Source: Chromobacterium sp. ATCC 53434
GTDB lineage: Bacteria > Pseudomonadota > Gammaproteobacteria > Burkholderiales > Chromobacteriaceae
Direction: 5' to 3'
Assembly: GCF_002848345.1 (NCBI RefSeq)
Contig: NZ_CP025429.1
Location: 310,001 to 374,000 of the forward strand
DNA: 64,000 bases
Position numbers and translations under genes: made by a program. Position 1 is the stretch's first letter; each line of letters begins with the position of its first letter. This document shows, piece after piece, positions 9,096 to 19,087 of this stretch. The notes under the pieces were generated by a model. That model was not told where the DNA came from and searched no databases. It worked only from the letters and a program-made list of their open reading frames with translations.

Positions 9096-11378
9096 TCAGC
9101 CTTGCGCGGTCGCCTGGGCGTCCACCGAGGCCAGCGCCACCATGTTGACGATGCGGCGCACCGACGAGATCGGGGTCAGGATGTGCACCGGCTTGGCCAT
9201 GCCCATCAGGATCGGGCCGATGGTCACGCCGTCGGACGCCGACACGCGCAGCAGGTTGTAGCTGATGTTGGCGGCCTCGACGTTCGGCATGATCAACAGA
9301 TTGGCCGAGCCCTTCAGCGTCGAATCCGGCAGCGCCTGCTGGCGGATGCTTTCCACCAGCGCGGCGTCGCCCTGCATCTCGCCGTCGATTTCCAGTTCCG
9401 GCTGAGCCTCGCGGATCAGGTCGAAGGCGGCGCGCATCTTCTGCGCCGACGGCGTGCCCAGCGCGCCGAAGCTGGAGTTGGACAGCAGCGCGGCCTTCGG
9501 CTGGATGCCGAAGCGCTGGATGGACTCCGACGCCATCTTGGTGATGGCGGCCAGCTGCTCGGCGGTCGGCTCGGCGTTGACGTAGGTGTCGGTGATGAAG
9601 ATGTTGCCGGTCGGCAGGATCAGCGCGTTCATCGCGCCGGCCACCTTGTCCTTGTTGGCGTAGCCGAGCACGTTCTCCAGGATGTCGAAGTGCTGGCGGT
9701 ACGGGCCGTAGGTGCCGCAGATCAGCGCGTCGGCGTCGCCGCGGCGGACCATCATCGCGCCGATCAGCGTGGTGTTGCCGATCACGCGGCGGCGGGCCTG
9801 TTCCTGCGACACGCCCTTGCGCTTCATCAGCTGGTAGTAGTCCTGCCAGTAGGTGTTGAAGCGGGGGTCGGACTCGTTGTTGACCAGCTCGAAGTCGATG
9901 CCGGGGCGCAGCTTCAGGCCCAGCTTCTCGATGCGCTTCTCGATCACGCTGGGGCGGCCCACCAGGATGGGCTTGGCCAGGCCCTGGGTGACGATTTCCT
10001 GGGTGGCGTGCAGCACGCGCTCGTCCTCGCCCTCGGTCATCACCACGCGCTTCGGATCCAGCTTGGCCTGGGAGAACACCGGCTTCATGAACAGATTGGT
10101 CTTGTAGACGAACTGCGCCAGTTGGTCGGCGTAGGCGTCGAAGTCCTCGATCGGGCGGGTGGCGACGCCGGAGTCCATCGCGGCGCGGGCCACTGCCGGC
10201 GCGATCTTGACGATCAGGCGCGGGTCGAACGGCTTCGGAATCACGTATTCCGGACCGAAGGACAGCTCCTGGTTGCCGTAGGCGGTGGCGACCACGTCGT
10301 TCTGCTCGGCCATCGCCAGATCGGCGATCGCGCGGACGGTGGCCAGCTTCATCTCTTCATTGATAGTGGTCGCGCCGACATCCAGCGCGCCGCGGAAGAT
10401 GAAGGGGAAGCACAGCACATTGTTGACCTGGTTCGGGAAGTCCGAGCGGCCGGTGCCGATGATGGCGTCCGGGCGCACTTCCTTGACCAGCGGCGGCAGG
10501 ATTTCCGGTTCCGGGTTGGCCATCGCCAGGATCAGCGGATCGCGGGCCATGCTCTTCACCATGTCCTGGCTGACCAGGCGCGGGCCGGACAGGCCCATGA
10601 AGATGTCGGAGCCGGCCATCGCGTCGGCCAGCTTGCGCCAGCCGTTGTCGGCGATCGCGTAGCGCAGCTTGGACTCGTCCAGCTTCTCGTCGCGGCCGAC
10701 GAAGACCACGCCCTTGGAGTCGCAGATGGTGATGTTCTCGCGCTTGACGCCCAGCGCCACCAGCAGGTCCAGGCAGGCGATGGCGGCGGCGCCGGCGCCG
10801 GAGGCCACCACGCGCACGTCGCCGATTTCCTTCTTCACCAGGCGCAGGCCGTTTAGCACCGCGGCGGCGGCCACGATGGCGGTGCCGTGCTGGTCGTCGT
10901 GGAAGACCGGGATGCCCATGCGCTCGCGGCACTTCTTCTCGATGTAGAAGCACTCCGGCGCCTTGATGTCTTCCAGGTTGATGCCGCCGAACGTCGGCTC
11001 CAGCGAACAGATGATGTCGACCAGCTTGTCAGGATCCAGCTCGTTGACTTCGATGTCGAACACGTCGATGCCGGCGAATTTCTTGAACAGTACGCCCTTG
11101 CCTTCCATCACCGGCTTGCTGGCCAGCGCGCCGATGTTGCCGAGGCCCAGCACCGCGGTGCCGTTGGAGATCACGGCCACCAAGTTGCCGCGCGCGGTGT
11201 ACTTGTAGGCGTTCAGCGGATCTTCGACGATGGCGTCGCAGGGGGCGGCCACGCCGGGGGAGTAGGCCAGCGCCAGATCGCGCTGGGTGGTCAGCGGCTT
11301 GGTCGGGGAAACCTGAATCTTGCCCGGGGTCGGGAACTGGTGAAACTCCAGTGCGCTTTGACGCAATTGCTCGTCCAT
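9096..11378 (-). CDS. maeB: NADP-dependent malic enzyme, MaeB type
   Basis: This enzyme converts malate oxidatively to pyruvate and CO2 with NADP. It has 760 residues. The N-terminal two thirds hold the malic enzyme and NAD(P)-binding domains ([91 protein letters not shown]). The C-terminal third is the phosphotransacetylase-like domain typical of large MaeB enzymes ([37 protein letters not shown]). That domain is regulatory rather than catalytic in characterised members. It lies next to the dct operon, so imported C4 acids could feed into it. Confidence 0.97.
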   Translation of the reverse strand: MDEQLRQSALEFHQFPTPGKIQVSPTKPLTTQRDLALAYSPGVAAPCDAIVEDPLNAYKYTARGNLVAVISNGTAVLGLGNIGALASKPVMEGKGVLFKKFAGIDVFDIEVNELDPDKLVDIICSLEPTFGGINLEDIKAPECFYIEKKCRERMGIPVFHDDQHGTAIVAAAAVLNGLRLVKKEIGDVRVVASGAGAAAIACLDLLVALGVKRENITICDSKGVVFVGRDEKLDESKLRYAIADNGWRKLADAMAGSDIFMGLSGPRLVSQDMVKSMARDPLILAMANPEPEILPPLVKEVRPDAIIGTGRSDFPNQVNNVLCFPFIFRGALDVGATTINEEMKLATVRAIADLAMAEQNDVVATAYGNQELSFGPEYVIPKPFDPRLIVKIAPAVARAAMDSGVATRPIEDFDAYADQLAQFVYKTNLFMKPVFSQAKLDPKRVVMTEGEDERVLHATQEIVTQGLAKPILVGRPSVIEKRIEKLGLKLRPGIDFELVNNESDPRFNTYWQDYYQLMKRKGVSQEQARRRVIGNTTLIGAMMVRRGDADALICGTYGPYRQHFDILENVLGYANKDKVAGAMNALILPTGNIFITDTYVNAEPTAEQLAAITKMASESIQRFGIQPKAALLSNSSFGALGTPSAQKMRAAFDLIREAQPELEIDGEMQGDAALVESIRQQALPDSTLKGSANLLIMPNVEAANISYNLLRVSASDGVTIGPILMGMAKPVHILTPISSVRRIVNMVALASVDAQATAQG

Positions 11379-11478
11379 TCGCAGGCTCCTGATTGAGAGA
11401 TGTTCTTTTATGTTGGTAAGGGAGAATCAGCCTCGCATTATAAGACTTATGCCAGGCCCGGGCTATGCCGTGTCGGAC

Positions 11479-11508
11479 AAAAGCCGCGATGGACGGGGTC
11501 CATCGCGG
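11479..11508 (-). terminator. intrinsic terminator of the dctPQM operon
   Basis: An 11-bp stem CCGCGATGGAC / GTCCATCGCGG with a GGG loop (11484-11508) is followed by TTTT on the minus strand (11479-11482). It lies 25 bases past the dctM stop. Confidence 0.8.
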
Positions 11509-11533
11509 TGGCATGGCGTTTGGCGCGGAAAGC

Positions 11534-12862
11534 TCAATTCATCATGCCGAGCAGCCGCGGCAGCCACAGCGAGATTTCCGGGATGAAGGTCACCGCCAGC
11601 AGGAAGCCCAGCATGGTCAACAGCCATGGCCACACCGCCACCGTCAACTCGGTGATCCCCATCTTGGTGATCCCCGACGCGACGTAGAGGTTCAACCCCA
11701 CCGGCGGGTGGCACATGCCGACCTCCATGTTGACCGCGATCAGGATGCCGAAATGCACCGGATTGACGCCCAGCTTCACCGCCACCGGATACAGTATCGG
11801 CGCCATGATCAGCACGATGGCCGACGGGTCCATGAAGTTGCCGGCGGCCAGCAGCAGCACATTGGTCAGCAGCAGGAAGGCGACGATGCCGAAGCCCTGG
11901 CTGGTCATCCAGGCCGCCATGGTTTGCGGAATCTGCTCGGAGGCCATCAGGAAGGAGAACAGCACCGCGTTGGTGATGATGTACAACAGCATCGCGCTCA
12001 TCGACGCGGCGTTGACCAGCACCTTGGGCACGTCCGGCAGCTTCATGTCCTTGTAGACGAAGACCGCGATCACGAAGGCGTACACCGCCGCCATCGCCGC
12101 CGCCTCGGTGGGGGTGAACACGCCGCTGTAGATGCCGCCTATCACCAGCACGATCAACAGCAGGCCCCACACGCAGTCGCGGAAGGCGCGCCAGCGCTCG
12201 CCCCAGCTGGCCTTCGGCAAGCGCGGGTAGTCGAACTTCTTCGCGCGGAACCAGGTGGTCATGCCCAACAGGAAGGACAGGCACAGGCCGGGCAGCACGC
12301 CGGCCATGAACAGCTGGCCGACCGAGGCGGTGGACACCGGATTGCCGTCCGGTCCGGTGACGTTCATGCCGGCGGTGGCGATGCTGAACATCACCAGATT
12401 GATCGACGGCGGGAACAGAATGCCCAGCGCGCCGGAGGTGGTGATGACGCCGGCGCCGAAGCGCGCCGGGTAGCCCTGTTTCAGCATCGCCGGCAGGATG
12501 ATGGAGCCGACGGCGACGACGGTGGCGACCGAGGAGCCGGTGATCGCCGCGAACAGCGCGCAGGACACCACGCCGGCGAGGCCCAGGCCGCCATACCAGT
12601 GGCCGACCAGCGTCGTCGCGAAGCGTATCATCCGCCGCGCCACGCCGCCGTGCATCAGGAAGTTGCCGGCCAGGATGAAGAAGGGGATCGCCATGATCTC
12701 GAACTTCTCGATGCCGGTGAACAGCTTCAGCGCGACCGAGGTGACGGGGACCTCCGTCATCGTGAACAGATAGGTGAGGACGGTCAGGCCCAGCGAGATG
12801 GAGATCGGCATGCCGGTCAGCATCAGCGTCAGCAACAGGCCGAAGATGATCAGCGCGCTCAT
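11534..12862 (-). CDS. dctM: TRAP transporter large permease (DctM)
   Basis: This 442-residue protein has about twelve hydrophobic helices and family signatures such as MLTGMPISISLGL, GGLGLAGVVSCALFAAITGSSVATV, QGYPARFGAGVITTSGALGILFPPS and the conserved C-terminal HPPVGLNLYVASGI. DctM is the ion-coupled transport subunit of a tripartite ATP-independent system. Its ATG overlaps the dctQ stop (ATGA), so the two are translationally coupled. It is the last gene of the operon. Confidence 0.95.
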   Translation of the reverse strand: MSALIIFGLLLTLMLTGMPISISLGLTVLTYLFTMTEVPVTSVALKLFTGIEKFEIMAIPFFILAGNFLMHGGVARRMIRFATTLVGHWYGGLGLAGVVSCALFAAITGSSVATVVAVGSIILPAMLKQGYPARFGAGVITTSGALGILFPPSINLVMFSIATAGMNVTGPDGNPVSTASVGQLFMAGVLPGLCLSFLLGMTTWFRAKKFDYPRLPKASWGERWRAFRDCVWGLLLIVLVIGGIYSGVFTPTEAAAMAAVYAFVIAVFVYKDMKLPDVPKVLVNAASMSAMLLYIITNAVLFSFLMASEQIPQTMAAWMTSQGFGIVAFLLLTNVLLLAAGNFMDPSAIVLIMAPILYPVAVKLGVNPVHFGILIAVNMEVGMCHPPVGLNLYVASGITKMGITELTVAVWPWLLTMLGFLLAVTFIPEISLWLPRLLGMMN

Positions 12863-13449
12863 GGACGACCTCCGTGATTCATGTCGTGCGGATGGAGATT
12901 GTCCAGCGTCTCGTCGCCTTCGATGCCGTCGACGTGGCCGTGGTCATGCTTGGGCAGCGCGCCGGTTCTGATGAAGTTCCAGGCCACCTGCAGGAAGCGG
13001 AAGCACATCAGCGTGGAGCCGGCCGGGATGGCGAGATAGACCAGCCACATCGGCGCCTCCAGGTCGGGCGAGGTCTGGTCGGTGTGGCCGATGTCCCAGA
13101 CGAAGTTGCCGCCCATCACCGCGACGATGCCGGTGAACAGCGCGCCGGCCAACAGGCCGAACACGATGAAGCGGCCGCGGGTCTTGTCCGGCAGCCGGTT
13201 GATCAAGACGTCGACGCCGACGTGGATGCCGGTGCGCACGCCGTAGGCGGCGCCGAACTTGGCCATCCAGACGAAGAGGTAGACGGTCAGCTCCTGCGCC
13301 CAGGACAGATTGATCTGGACGAGGTACGGTTGAAGAGCGGGAATGCCGGAGCCGTAGCGGTGCAGCACCGCGACGAAGGTGATCAGGGTGGCGGCACCCA
13401 TCAGACAGGCAATCATCCACTCCTCGAGGTGGTCGAGGAATTTCAGCAT
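12859..13449 (-). CDS. dctQ: TRAP transporter small permease (DctQ)
   Basis: This 196-residue protein has four hydrophobic helices and the DctQ pattern: EEWMIACLMGAATLITFVAV at the start, then NLSWAQELTVYLFVWMAKFGAAYG and THIHVGVDVLINRL-like GIHVGVDVLINRLPDKTRG. It partners DctM in the inner membrane. The C-terminal 40 residues are an unusually long His- and Asp-rich cytoplasmic tail (KHDHGHVDGIEGDETLDN) that could bind metal ions; this is speculative. The gene lies 61 bases after dctP. Confidence 0.92.
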   Translation of the reverse strand: MLKFLDHLEEWMIACLMGAATLITFVAVLHRYGSGIPALQPYLVQINLSWAQELTVYLFVWMAKFGAAYGVRTGIHVGVDVLINRLPDKTRGRFIVFGLLAGALFTGIVAVMGGNFVWDIGHTDQTSPDLEAPMWLVYLAIPAGSTLMCFRFLQVAWNFIRTGALPKHDHGHVDGIEGDETLDNLHPHDMNHGGRP

Positions 13450-13510
13450 GGCGGGATTTCCTATGCGCGTAGCGCAGCCGCGCGCCGGGGGACGCGCGGC
13501 CGTCGGCCTG

Positions 13511-14515
13511 TTACTTGCCGGGGTTGAAACCGGTTTCTTTATAAATCTGCTTTAGCAGATCGGGGCCGATGCGGGAAGCCATTTTCTGGTGCACCGGCAG
13601 CAGCGCCTTCTTGAACGCCTCGCGCTCCTGCGGCGTCGGCACGTAGACCTTGGTCTTGCCGGAAGCCTTGATCGCCGCCACGGCCTTGTCGTTTTCTTCC
13701 TTGGCGATCTTGTTGGCGTAGACGGTGGCGTCCTGCACCGCGCTGTCCAGCTGGGCGCGGACGTCGGCCGGCAGGCCGTCCCAGAACTTCTTGTTGACGA
13801 TCAGCGCGTAGCCGAGGAAGCCGTGCTGGGTCAGCGTCAGGTTCTTCTGCACCTCGTAGGCCTTGCTGGTGTAGAGGTTGGACGCTTCCAGCTCGGTGCC
13901 GTCGACGACGCCGGTCTGCAGCGCCTGGTAGACTTCGGAGAAGGCCATCACCTGCGGCAGCGCGCCTAGCGTGCGCATTTCCTCCTCAAGCACCTTGGAC
14001 GACTGGATGCGGATCTTCATGCCCTTGATGTCGGCCGGGGTGCGGATGGGCTTGTTGGCCGAGAAATTCTTGAAGCCGTTGTCCCAGTAAGCGAGGCCCT
14101 TGATGCCCTTGCTCTCCAGCTTGCCCAGCAGCTGCTTGCCGATCGGGCCGTGCATCACCTTGTTGACCTGGTCGTAGTTGTCGAACACATAGGGCAGGTC
14201 GAAGACCTCGAATTCCTTCACGCCCAGCGGGCCGAACTTGGCCAGGCTGGGAGCCAGCATCTGCACCGCGCCCAGCTGCAGCGCCTCCAGCTCTTCCTTG
14301 TCCTTGTACAGCTGGCTGTTCGGATAGACCTGAACCTTGACCTTGCCGTGGGTGCGCTGCTCGGCCAGCTTCTTGAAGTATTCGGCGGCCTTGCCCTTGG
14401 GGGTGTCGGGCGACACCACGTGGCTGAACTTGATGACGATCTCGCCGGCGGCCTGGGCGAAGCCGGACAGGGTGAGGCTGGCGCAGACGGCCAGCGCGGC
14501 ATATTGCAGTTTCAT
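13511..14515 (-). CDS. dctP: TRAP C4-dicarboxylate substrate-binding protein (DctP)
   Basis: This periplasmic solute receptor of the DctPQM system has 334 residues from the chosen start. The signal peptide is MKLQYAALAVCASLTLSGFAQAA. The mature protein has EIVIKFSHVVSPDTPKGKAAEYF, then the DctP core ADIKGMKIRIQSSKVLEEEMRTLGA and VYQALQTGVVDGTE, which holds the substrate-carboxylate Arg. GGAGA lies eight bases before this ATG, whereas upstream in-frame starts would add a tail incompatible with export. It is the first gene of dctPQM and divergent from the sensor kinase. Confidence 0.93.
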   Translation of the reverse strand: MKLQYAALAVCASLTLSGFAQAAGEIVIKFSHVVSPDTPKGKAAEYFKKLAEQRTHGKVKVQVYPNSQLYKDKEELEALQLGAVQMLAPSLAKFGPLGVKEFEVFDLPYVFDNYDQVNKVMHGPIGKQLLGKLESKGIKGLAYWDNGFKNFSANKPIRTPADIKGMKIRIQSSKVLEEEMRTLGALPQVMAFSEVYQALQTGVVDGTELEASNLYTSKAYEVQKNLTLTQHGFLGYALIVNKKFWDGLPADVRAQLDSAVQDATVYANKIAKEENDKAVAAIKASGKTKVYVPTPQEREAFKKALLPVHQKMASRIGPDLLKQIYKETGFNPGK

Positions 14516-14708
14516 CTTGGGTATCTCCATCCGTGTTTTTGTAGCGTTGCTTGATGCTTGCCGGCGGGTGCCAGCTTGTTTTTCTGCCATTAAAGTAGAA
14601 GCTCCACGGCCGTTTGGCCATTAGGGAATTCCAGAACAGCAGCATGGACCCCGCCGGCGGCCGGGCGCGGTATCATCGGGCGATCGCCACACCGTCTGCG
14701 CCGCCGCC

Positions 14709-17003
14709 ATGTCCGCAATCGCCCCCCGTACCCGCCGCACGCCGCGCCTGCTGTGGCCCGGCGTCAGCCTGGCGCTGATCGCCCTGTTGCTGGCCCTGTG
14801 CAGCCTCAGCTACCTGGTGTTCCGCGATTGGCGCGACGAGCAGCGGGACAATCTGATTCAGGAAGTGCTGTGGCTGGAGCAGTCGCTGCGCATGCATCTG
14901 GAGGGGCACCAGGAATGGGCCGATGGCCTGGCGCGCGACATCGCCGCCGGCAAGGTGGACAGCCGGCGCTTCGCCCATCTGGCGGCGTTCTACATGCGGG
15001 AAAACCCGGAGCTGCTGACGATAGAGCTGGTGGACGCGCAGCGGACGGTGCGCTGGGACCCGCACGGCATCCGCCGCGACGGGCGCAAGCTGAATTCGTC
15101 CGACTACGACGCCCTGTGGCGCGCGTCCAGACTGTTGCGTCCAGGCTACGGCGCGCCGTATCAGGGGGCCGACGGCAAGTACCGCTTCGACCTGGCGGTG
15201 CCGGTGGTGCAGGACGGACGGCTGCAGGGCGGACTGAGGCTGTCCTATCAGCTGGACGCCTTGCTCTACCACCAGGTGCCGTGGTGGATAGCCTCCAAGA
15301 ACTACATCAGCATCCTGGATCTGGGCGGCAAGACGCTGGCGCAGAAGTTCGACGCCGCCGAGCATCCGGGCAGCATCTCGCATCAGACCAGCTTCGATCC
15401 GCCCGGCTATGGCCTTTATCTGCGCGCGGTCAGCTACCGCAGCGGCCTGGGCCTGACGCTGCCGGTGCTGACCGGCGTCATCGTGCTGCTGCTGGCCACG
15501 CTGTGGTACGCGGTGTGGCGCATACGCCGCCATATGCGCGAGCGCTTGCTGGCCGAGCAGCGGCTGGCCAAGGAAGTGTCGCTGAGGCAGGCGATCGAGG
15601 ACTCGATGAAGAGCGGCCTGGTGGCGATAGGCCTGGAGGGCGAGATCGTCCGCGTCAACCGCGCTTTCTGCGACATGCTGGGCTTCGCGCCGGAGGAACT
15701 GGTGGGCAGTCATCCGCCGCATCCGTTCTGGCCGGCAGACCAGCACGGCGTGCTGGCCGACGCGATGGACGCGGTGCGCGACAACCGCCAGCCGGAGCTG
15801 GGTTTCGATCTGACGCTGATGCGCAAGCGCGGCGACACGCTGGTGGTGCGGCTGTTCGCCACGCCGCTGGTGGAGGAGGACGGCAGCCAGCGCGGCTGGA
15901 TCGCGTCCTTGTTCGACATCACCGAGCGCCAGCGCCAGCGCGTGGCGCTGGGGGCCGCCCACCGCCGCTTCCTGACCGTGCTCAACGGCCTGGCGGCCGG
16001 GGTGTGCGTGGTGGACGAGGACAGCGGCCAATTGCTGTACGCCAATCCCGGCTTCGCCGAACTGTGGCTGGACGGCGACGCCGACGCGCCGTGCTGCGTG
16101 CTGCTGCCGGGGCTGAGGGCGGGCGAGGGCGGCGAGATCGGCCAGGAATTCATCTTCACTGGCGATCAGCGCTGCCTGCTGATCCACCGCCGCCGCATCG
16201 AATGGGTGAACGGCGAGGCCGCCTGGCTGGCGATACTTAGCGATGTCACCGCCGACAGGCGGCGCGAAGAACGCGAGCAGGCGCAGCAGGAGCGTTTCCA
16301 GAACACCGCCAGGCTGATCGCGATGGGCGAGATGGCGTCGACGCTGGCGCACGAATTGAACCAGCCGCTGACGGCCATCCACACCTACGCCGCCGGCGTC
16401 AGCCGGCGGCTGCCGGAAGCGCTGGAACTGCCGGCCGGCGTGCGCGATGCGATACAGGCGATAGCCGAACAGTCGCGGCGCGCGGCGCAGATCGTCAGCA
16501 GCATCCGCGCCTTCGTCAAGAAGCACGAGCCGCAACTGGAACGGGTGGACCCGGCGCGGGCGGTGCTGCGCGCGATGAGCCTGGCCGAGCCGCTGGCCGC
16601 CAAGTACGGCGTCAGCCTGCAATTGGCGCCGGACCGCCAGGCCTGCCGGGTGGACATGGATCCGGTACTGATCGAGCAGGTCTTGCTGAACCTGATGAAG
16701 AACGCCGTCGAGGCGCTGGTGGACGCCGATACGCCGCGTCCCGGCGTCGAGCTGCACACCTGCGTCGGCGACAACAAGTGGCGGGTGGAAGTCGTCGACA
16801 ACGGCCCCGGTCTCGCAGCCGGCATGCAGGACAATCTGTTCACGCCGTTCTATTCGACCAAGCCGGAAGGCATGGGCATAGGCCTGAACATCTGCCGCTC
16901 CATTGTTGAATTCCACCGCGGCGAATTCGGCGCCGTCAGCAGCCCGCAAGGCGGCTGCGTGTTCTGGTTCAGTCTGCCGCTGGCCGGCGCGGAAGAGGGC
17001 TGA
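14709..17003 (+). CDS. DctS-like PAS-domain sensor histidine kinase
   Basis: This 764-residue kinase has a first membrane helix at about 15-37, a periplasmic sensor region to about 245, a second helix (VLTGVIVLLLATLWYAVW) at about 255-275, then two PAS-like domains (about 295-405 and 415-525). The HisKA domain carries the phospho-acceptor His in STLAHELNQPLTAI near residue 547. The ATPase domain has NLMKNAVEAL, DNGPGL and GMGIGLNICRSIVE. The ELNQPLTAIHTYA box is typical of the DctS/FixL group. Divergence from dctP suggests it senses C4-dicarboxylates. No response regulator gene is next to it, although DctS normally pairs with DctR. Confidence 0.88.
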   Translation: MSAIAPRTRRTPRLLWPGVSLALIALLLALCSLSYLVFRDWRDEQRDNLIQEVLWLEQSLRMHLEGHQEWADGLARDIAAGKVDSRRFAHLAAFYMRENPELLTIELVDAQRTVRWDPHGIRRDGRKLNSSDYDALWRASRLLRPGYGAPYQGADGKYRFDLAVPVVQDGRLQGGLRLSYQLDALLYHQVPWWIASKNYISILDLGGKTLAQKFDAAEHPGSISHQTSFDPPGYGLYLRAVSYRSGLGLTLPVLTGVIVLLLATLWYAVWRIRRHMRERLLAEQRLAKEVSLRQAIEDSMKSGLVAIGLEGEIVRVNRAFCDMLGFAPEELVGSHPPHPFWPADQHGVLADAMDAVRDNRQPELGFDLTLMRKRGDTLVVRLFATPLVEEDGSQRGWIASLFDITERQRQRVALGAAHRRFLTVLNGLAAGVCVVDEDSGQLLYANPGFAELWLDGDADAPCCVLLPGLRAGEGGEIGQEFIFTGDQRCLLIHRRRIEWVNGEAAWLAILSDVTADRRREEREQAQQERFQNTARLIAMGEMASTLAHELNQPLTAIHTYAAGVSRRLPEALELPAGVRDAIQAIAEQSRRAAQIVSSIRAFVKKHEPQLERVDPARAVLRAMSLAEPLAAKYGVSLQLAPDRQACRVDMDPVLIEQVLLNLMKNAVEALVDADTPRPGVELHTCVGDNKWRVEVVDNGPGLAAGMQDNLFTPFYSTKPEGMGIGLNICRSIVEFHRGEFGAVSSPQGGCVFWFSLPLAGAEEG

Positions 17004-17052
17004 ACAAGGGGCTGGTCAAGAAAAATGCCGTTGTGTTAGGATGCTTGTCGAT

Positions 17053-17128
17053 GGGCCGATAGCTCAGCTGGGAGAGCGCTGCGTTCGCAATGCAGAGGTC
17101 GAGGGTTCGATCCCCTTTCGGTCCACCA
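17053..17128 (+). tRNA. tRNA-Ala (anticodon CGC)
   Basis: The 76-base cloverleaf has acceptor arms GGGCCGA / TCGGTCC, D-arm GCTCAGCTGGGAGAGC, anticodon stem CTGCG/TGCAG with loop TTCGCAA (anticodon CGC, reading GCG), a T-arm with GGTTCGATCCC, discriminator A and an encoded CCA at 17126-17128. It lies just 50 bases after the sensor kinase and at the left edge of a region of different composition. GCG is a very common alanine codon in the NRPS-PKS genes downstream. Confidence 0.97.
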
Positions 17129-17148
17129 CGGAATTCATCGACGACGGG

Positions 17149-17199
17149 AAGCATAAGTTGGCCGAACCGGCCAGCTCATACTTCCCGTTTCGCGTTTCT
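17149..17199. terminator. hairpin with conserved 19-base tail (left copy)
   Basis: An imperfect 15-bp inverted repeat (AAGCATAAGTTGGCC against GGCCAGCTCATACTT) is followed by CTTCCCGTTTCGCGTTTCT at 17181-17199. It sits between tRNA-Ala and the convergent amidase gene and probably ends both transcripts. The same 19-base tail follows a different hairpin at 21511-21559. Confidence 0.6.
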
Positions 17200-17208
17200 A
17201 GCTACTGC

Positions 17209-18915
17209 TCATTGACCTAGCGGCGGTGTGCGCGGCGGGATCATGCGCTTGTTGCCGGTGGCTTCAAATGCGCCGGCGAAGCGCAGCAGCGTGTTGTCAT
17301 CATAGGCGCGTCCCGCAAAAGTCAGCCCCACCGGCATGCCGATATCAGCCATCACCCCCATCGGTACGGTAACAGTCGGGACGCCAAGGTGGCGGATGGC
17401 GAGGTTGCCATTGGCTACCCAGATGCCGTTGCTCCAGGCGATGTCGGCGGAGCGCGGATTGACGTCTGCATCAGCCGGGCCGACGTCGGCCACGGTGGGG
17501 AACAGCACGGCGTCCAGTTTTAGCCCATCCATCCAGTCTTCCAGATCCAGCTTGCGGGTCTTTTCCAGACCGCGCAGACCATCCGGCACGCTTTCAATCC
17601 GGTCATAGGACTTGAGGCCCCGCTTGGCCATGTTGACGTACTCGTCCATGCCGGCGGCCAGATCCCCTTCGCGGTTGGGCAGGGTGCCCGGATCGTGCGG
17701 GAAGATCTTAGGACCATCCACGTCAGCCAGTTTGTTGAGCTTGGGGTCGCCGTTGGCGCGCAGGAACTCATCGAAAGCCCAACCGGACAGCTCCCACAGC
17801 TCGTCATTGAGGAACTCAGGCGAGACGATGCCGCGGTTGAATACGGTGGGCGCACCGGGACGATCGCCTTCACAGTTGGAAACCAGCGGAAAATCCACTT
17901 CGATGACTTCTGCTCCGGCGGCTTCCAGCGCCTGACGCGCGGCTTCCCAGAGATCGATCACCGACGCGCGGGTAGCGATGCGCTGTCCGGTGGGGCCGCC
18001 GATGCCAGGCGTCTCGCTGGTGCCGGCCAGTTCGTCCTTGTTGATGTACATGCGTGGTATGCCAAAGCGCTTGCCTTTGAGCATGTCGGGCTGAGCCAGC
18101 AGGCCGGAATAGGAATCTGGCCGGACCTCCGAGGCTTTGGGAATCTCCACCCAGGGCTGCAGGCGCCATAGGTCGCCACGGCTGATCGGGTCGTCTGCGA
18201 CGATGACGTCGAGCACTTCGAGCAAGTCTGCCATGGTGCGGGCGTACGGCACGACGACGTCCATGGTCGGTGTCAACGGCCAGTTGCCGCGTACCGAGAT
18301 GACCCCGCGAGACGGCGTATAGGCGCACAGACCATTGTTCGAGGCCGGGCCGCGGCCACTCGACCAGGTCTCCTCAGCCATGCCGAAGGCGGCGAAGCTG
18401 GCGGCCGTCGCGGTGCCGGCGCCATTGGAAGAGCCGGAGGCGAACGGCGCCGTCAGATAGTCGGCGTTGTAGGGGCTTTCGGCACGACCGTAGCAGCCGC
18501 GCTGCATGCCGCCATTGGCCATGGGCGGCATATTGGTCTTGCCCAGGCAGATGGCGCCTGCTGCACGCAGGCGTGCGATGGTGAAGGCATCGTGTTGGGC
18601 TACCAGATTCTTGAACGCCGGGCTGCCTGAAGCGGCGGTCAGCCCCTGCACCAGATAGCTGTCCTTGGCGGTATAGGGGATGCCGTCCAGCGGGCTTAGC
18701 GTTTCGCCACGGGCGCGACGGGCATCGGATGCCTCGGCTTCCTTGATCGCATCCGGATTACGCACCACCACCGCATTGAGCCTAGTCTCCGTCGCGGGGC
18801 CATCGTAGGCCTCTATCCGCGCCAGATAGGCCTGGACCAGTTCAACCGCTGTCGAACGCCCGGATTCGAGCGCCGCGCGCAGCTCGGCAATGGATAGCTC
18901 GGTAACCTCGATCAT
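17209..18915 (-). CDS. amidase signature family hydrolase
   Basis: This 568-residue enzyme has the Ser-cisSer-Lys amidase fold: catalytic Lys in DGIPYTAKDSYLVQGL, the Ser-rich loop ASGSSNGAGTATAASFAAFG, and GICAYTPSRG-like GLCAYTPSRGVISVRG. The family hydrolyses carboxylic amides. The start at 18915 has GGAGGT eight bases upstream, and the earlier in-frame start adds a low-complexity Arg/Pro leader without a ribosome site. It is transcribed away from its LysR neighbour and lies near agmatine deiminase, so a role in amine or carbamoyl-amine breakdown is plausible. The substrate is not evident. Codon use is less GC-biased than in the genes to the left. Confidence 0.85.
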   Translation of the reverse strand: MIEVTELSIAELRAALESGRSTAVELVQAYLARIEAYDGPATETRLNAVVVRNPDAIKEAEASDARRARGETLSPLDGIPYTAKDSYLVQGLTAASGSPAFKNLVAQHDAFTIARLRAAGAICLGKTNMPPMANGGMQRGCYGRAESPYNADYLTAPFASGSSNGAGTATAASFAAFGMAEETWSSGRGPASNNGLCAYTPSRGVISVRGNWPLTPTMDVVVPYARTMADLLEVLDVIVADDPISRGDLWRLQPWVEIPKASEVRPDSYSGLLAQPDMLKGKRFGIPRMYINKDELAGTSETPGIGGPTGQRIATRASVIDLWEAARQALEAAGAEVIEVDFPLVSNCEGDRPGAPTVFNRGIVSPEFLNDELWELSGWAFDEFLRANGDPKLNKLADVDGPKIFPHDPGTLPNREGDLAAGMDEYVNMAKRGLKSYDRIESVPDGLRGLEKTRKLDLEDWMDGLKLDAVLFPTVADVGPADADVNPRSADIAWSNGIWVANGNLAIRHLGVPTVTVPMGVMADIGMPVGLTFAGRAYDDNTLLRFAGAFEATGNKRMIPPRTPPLGQ

Positions 18916-19087
18916 GCTACTACCTCCACTAAGAAGACGGATTTCACGCCCATCGCGGCGACCGTTTCCTGCAGGCGCAGGCGGGTCATGCCGCACGGTA
19001 GCCGGCGCGCGCATGGGCTGTTCTGCAATATGGCGGCTAATCTACAAGAGATAGCGTCATGCGGGAAAATGATTCATTTTTATGCAC

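Noticed and set aside
14540..14600. Possible sigma-54 promoter (TGGCAC) upstream of dctP
   Set aside because: No GC doublet occurs at the required distance for the -12 element, so the spacing is wrong.
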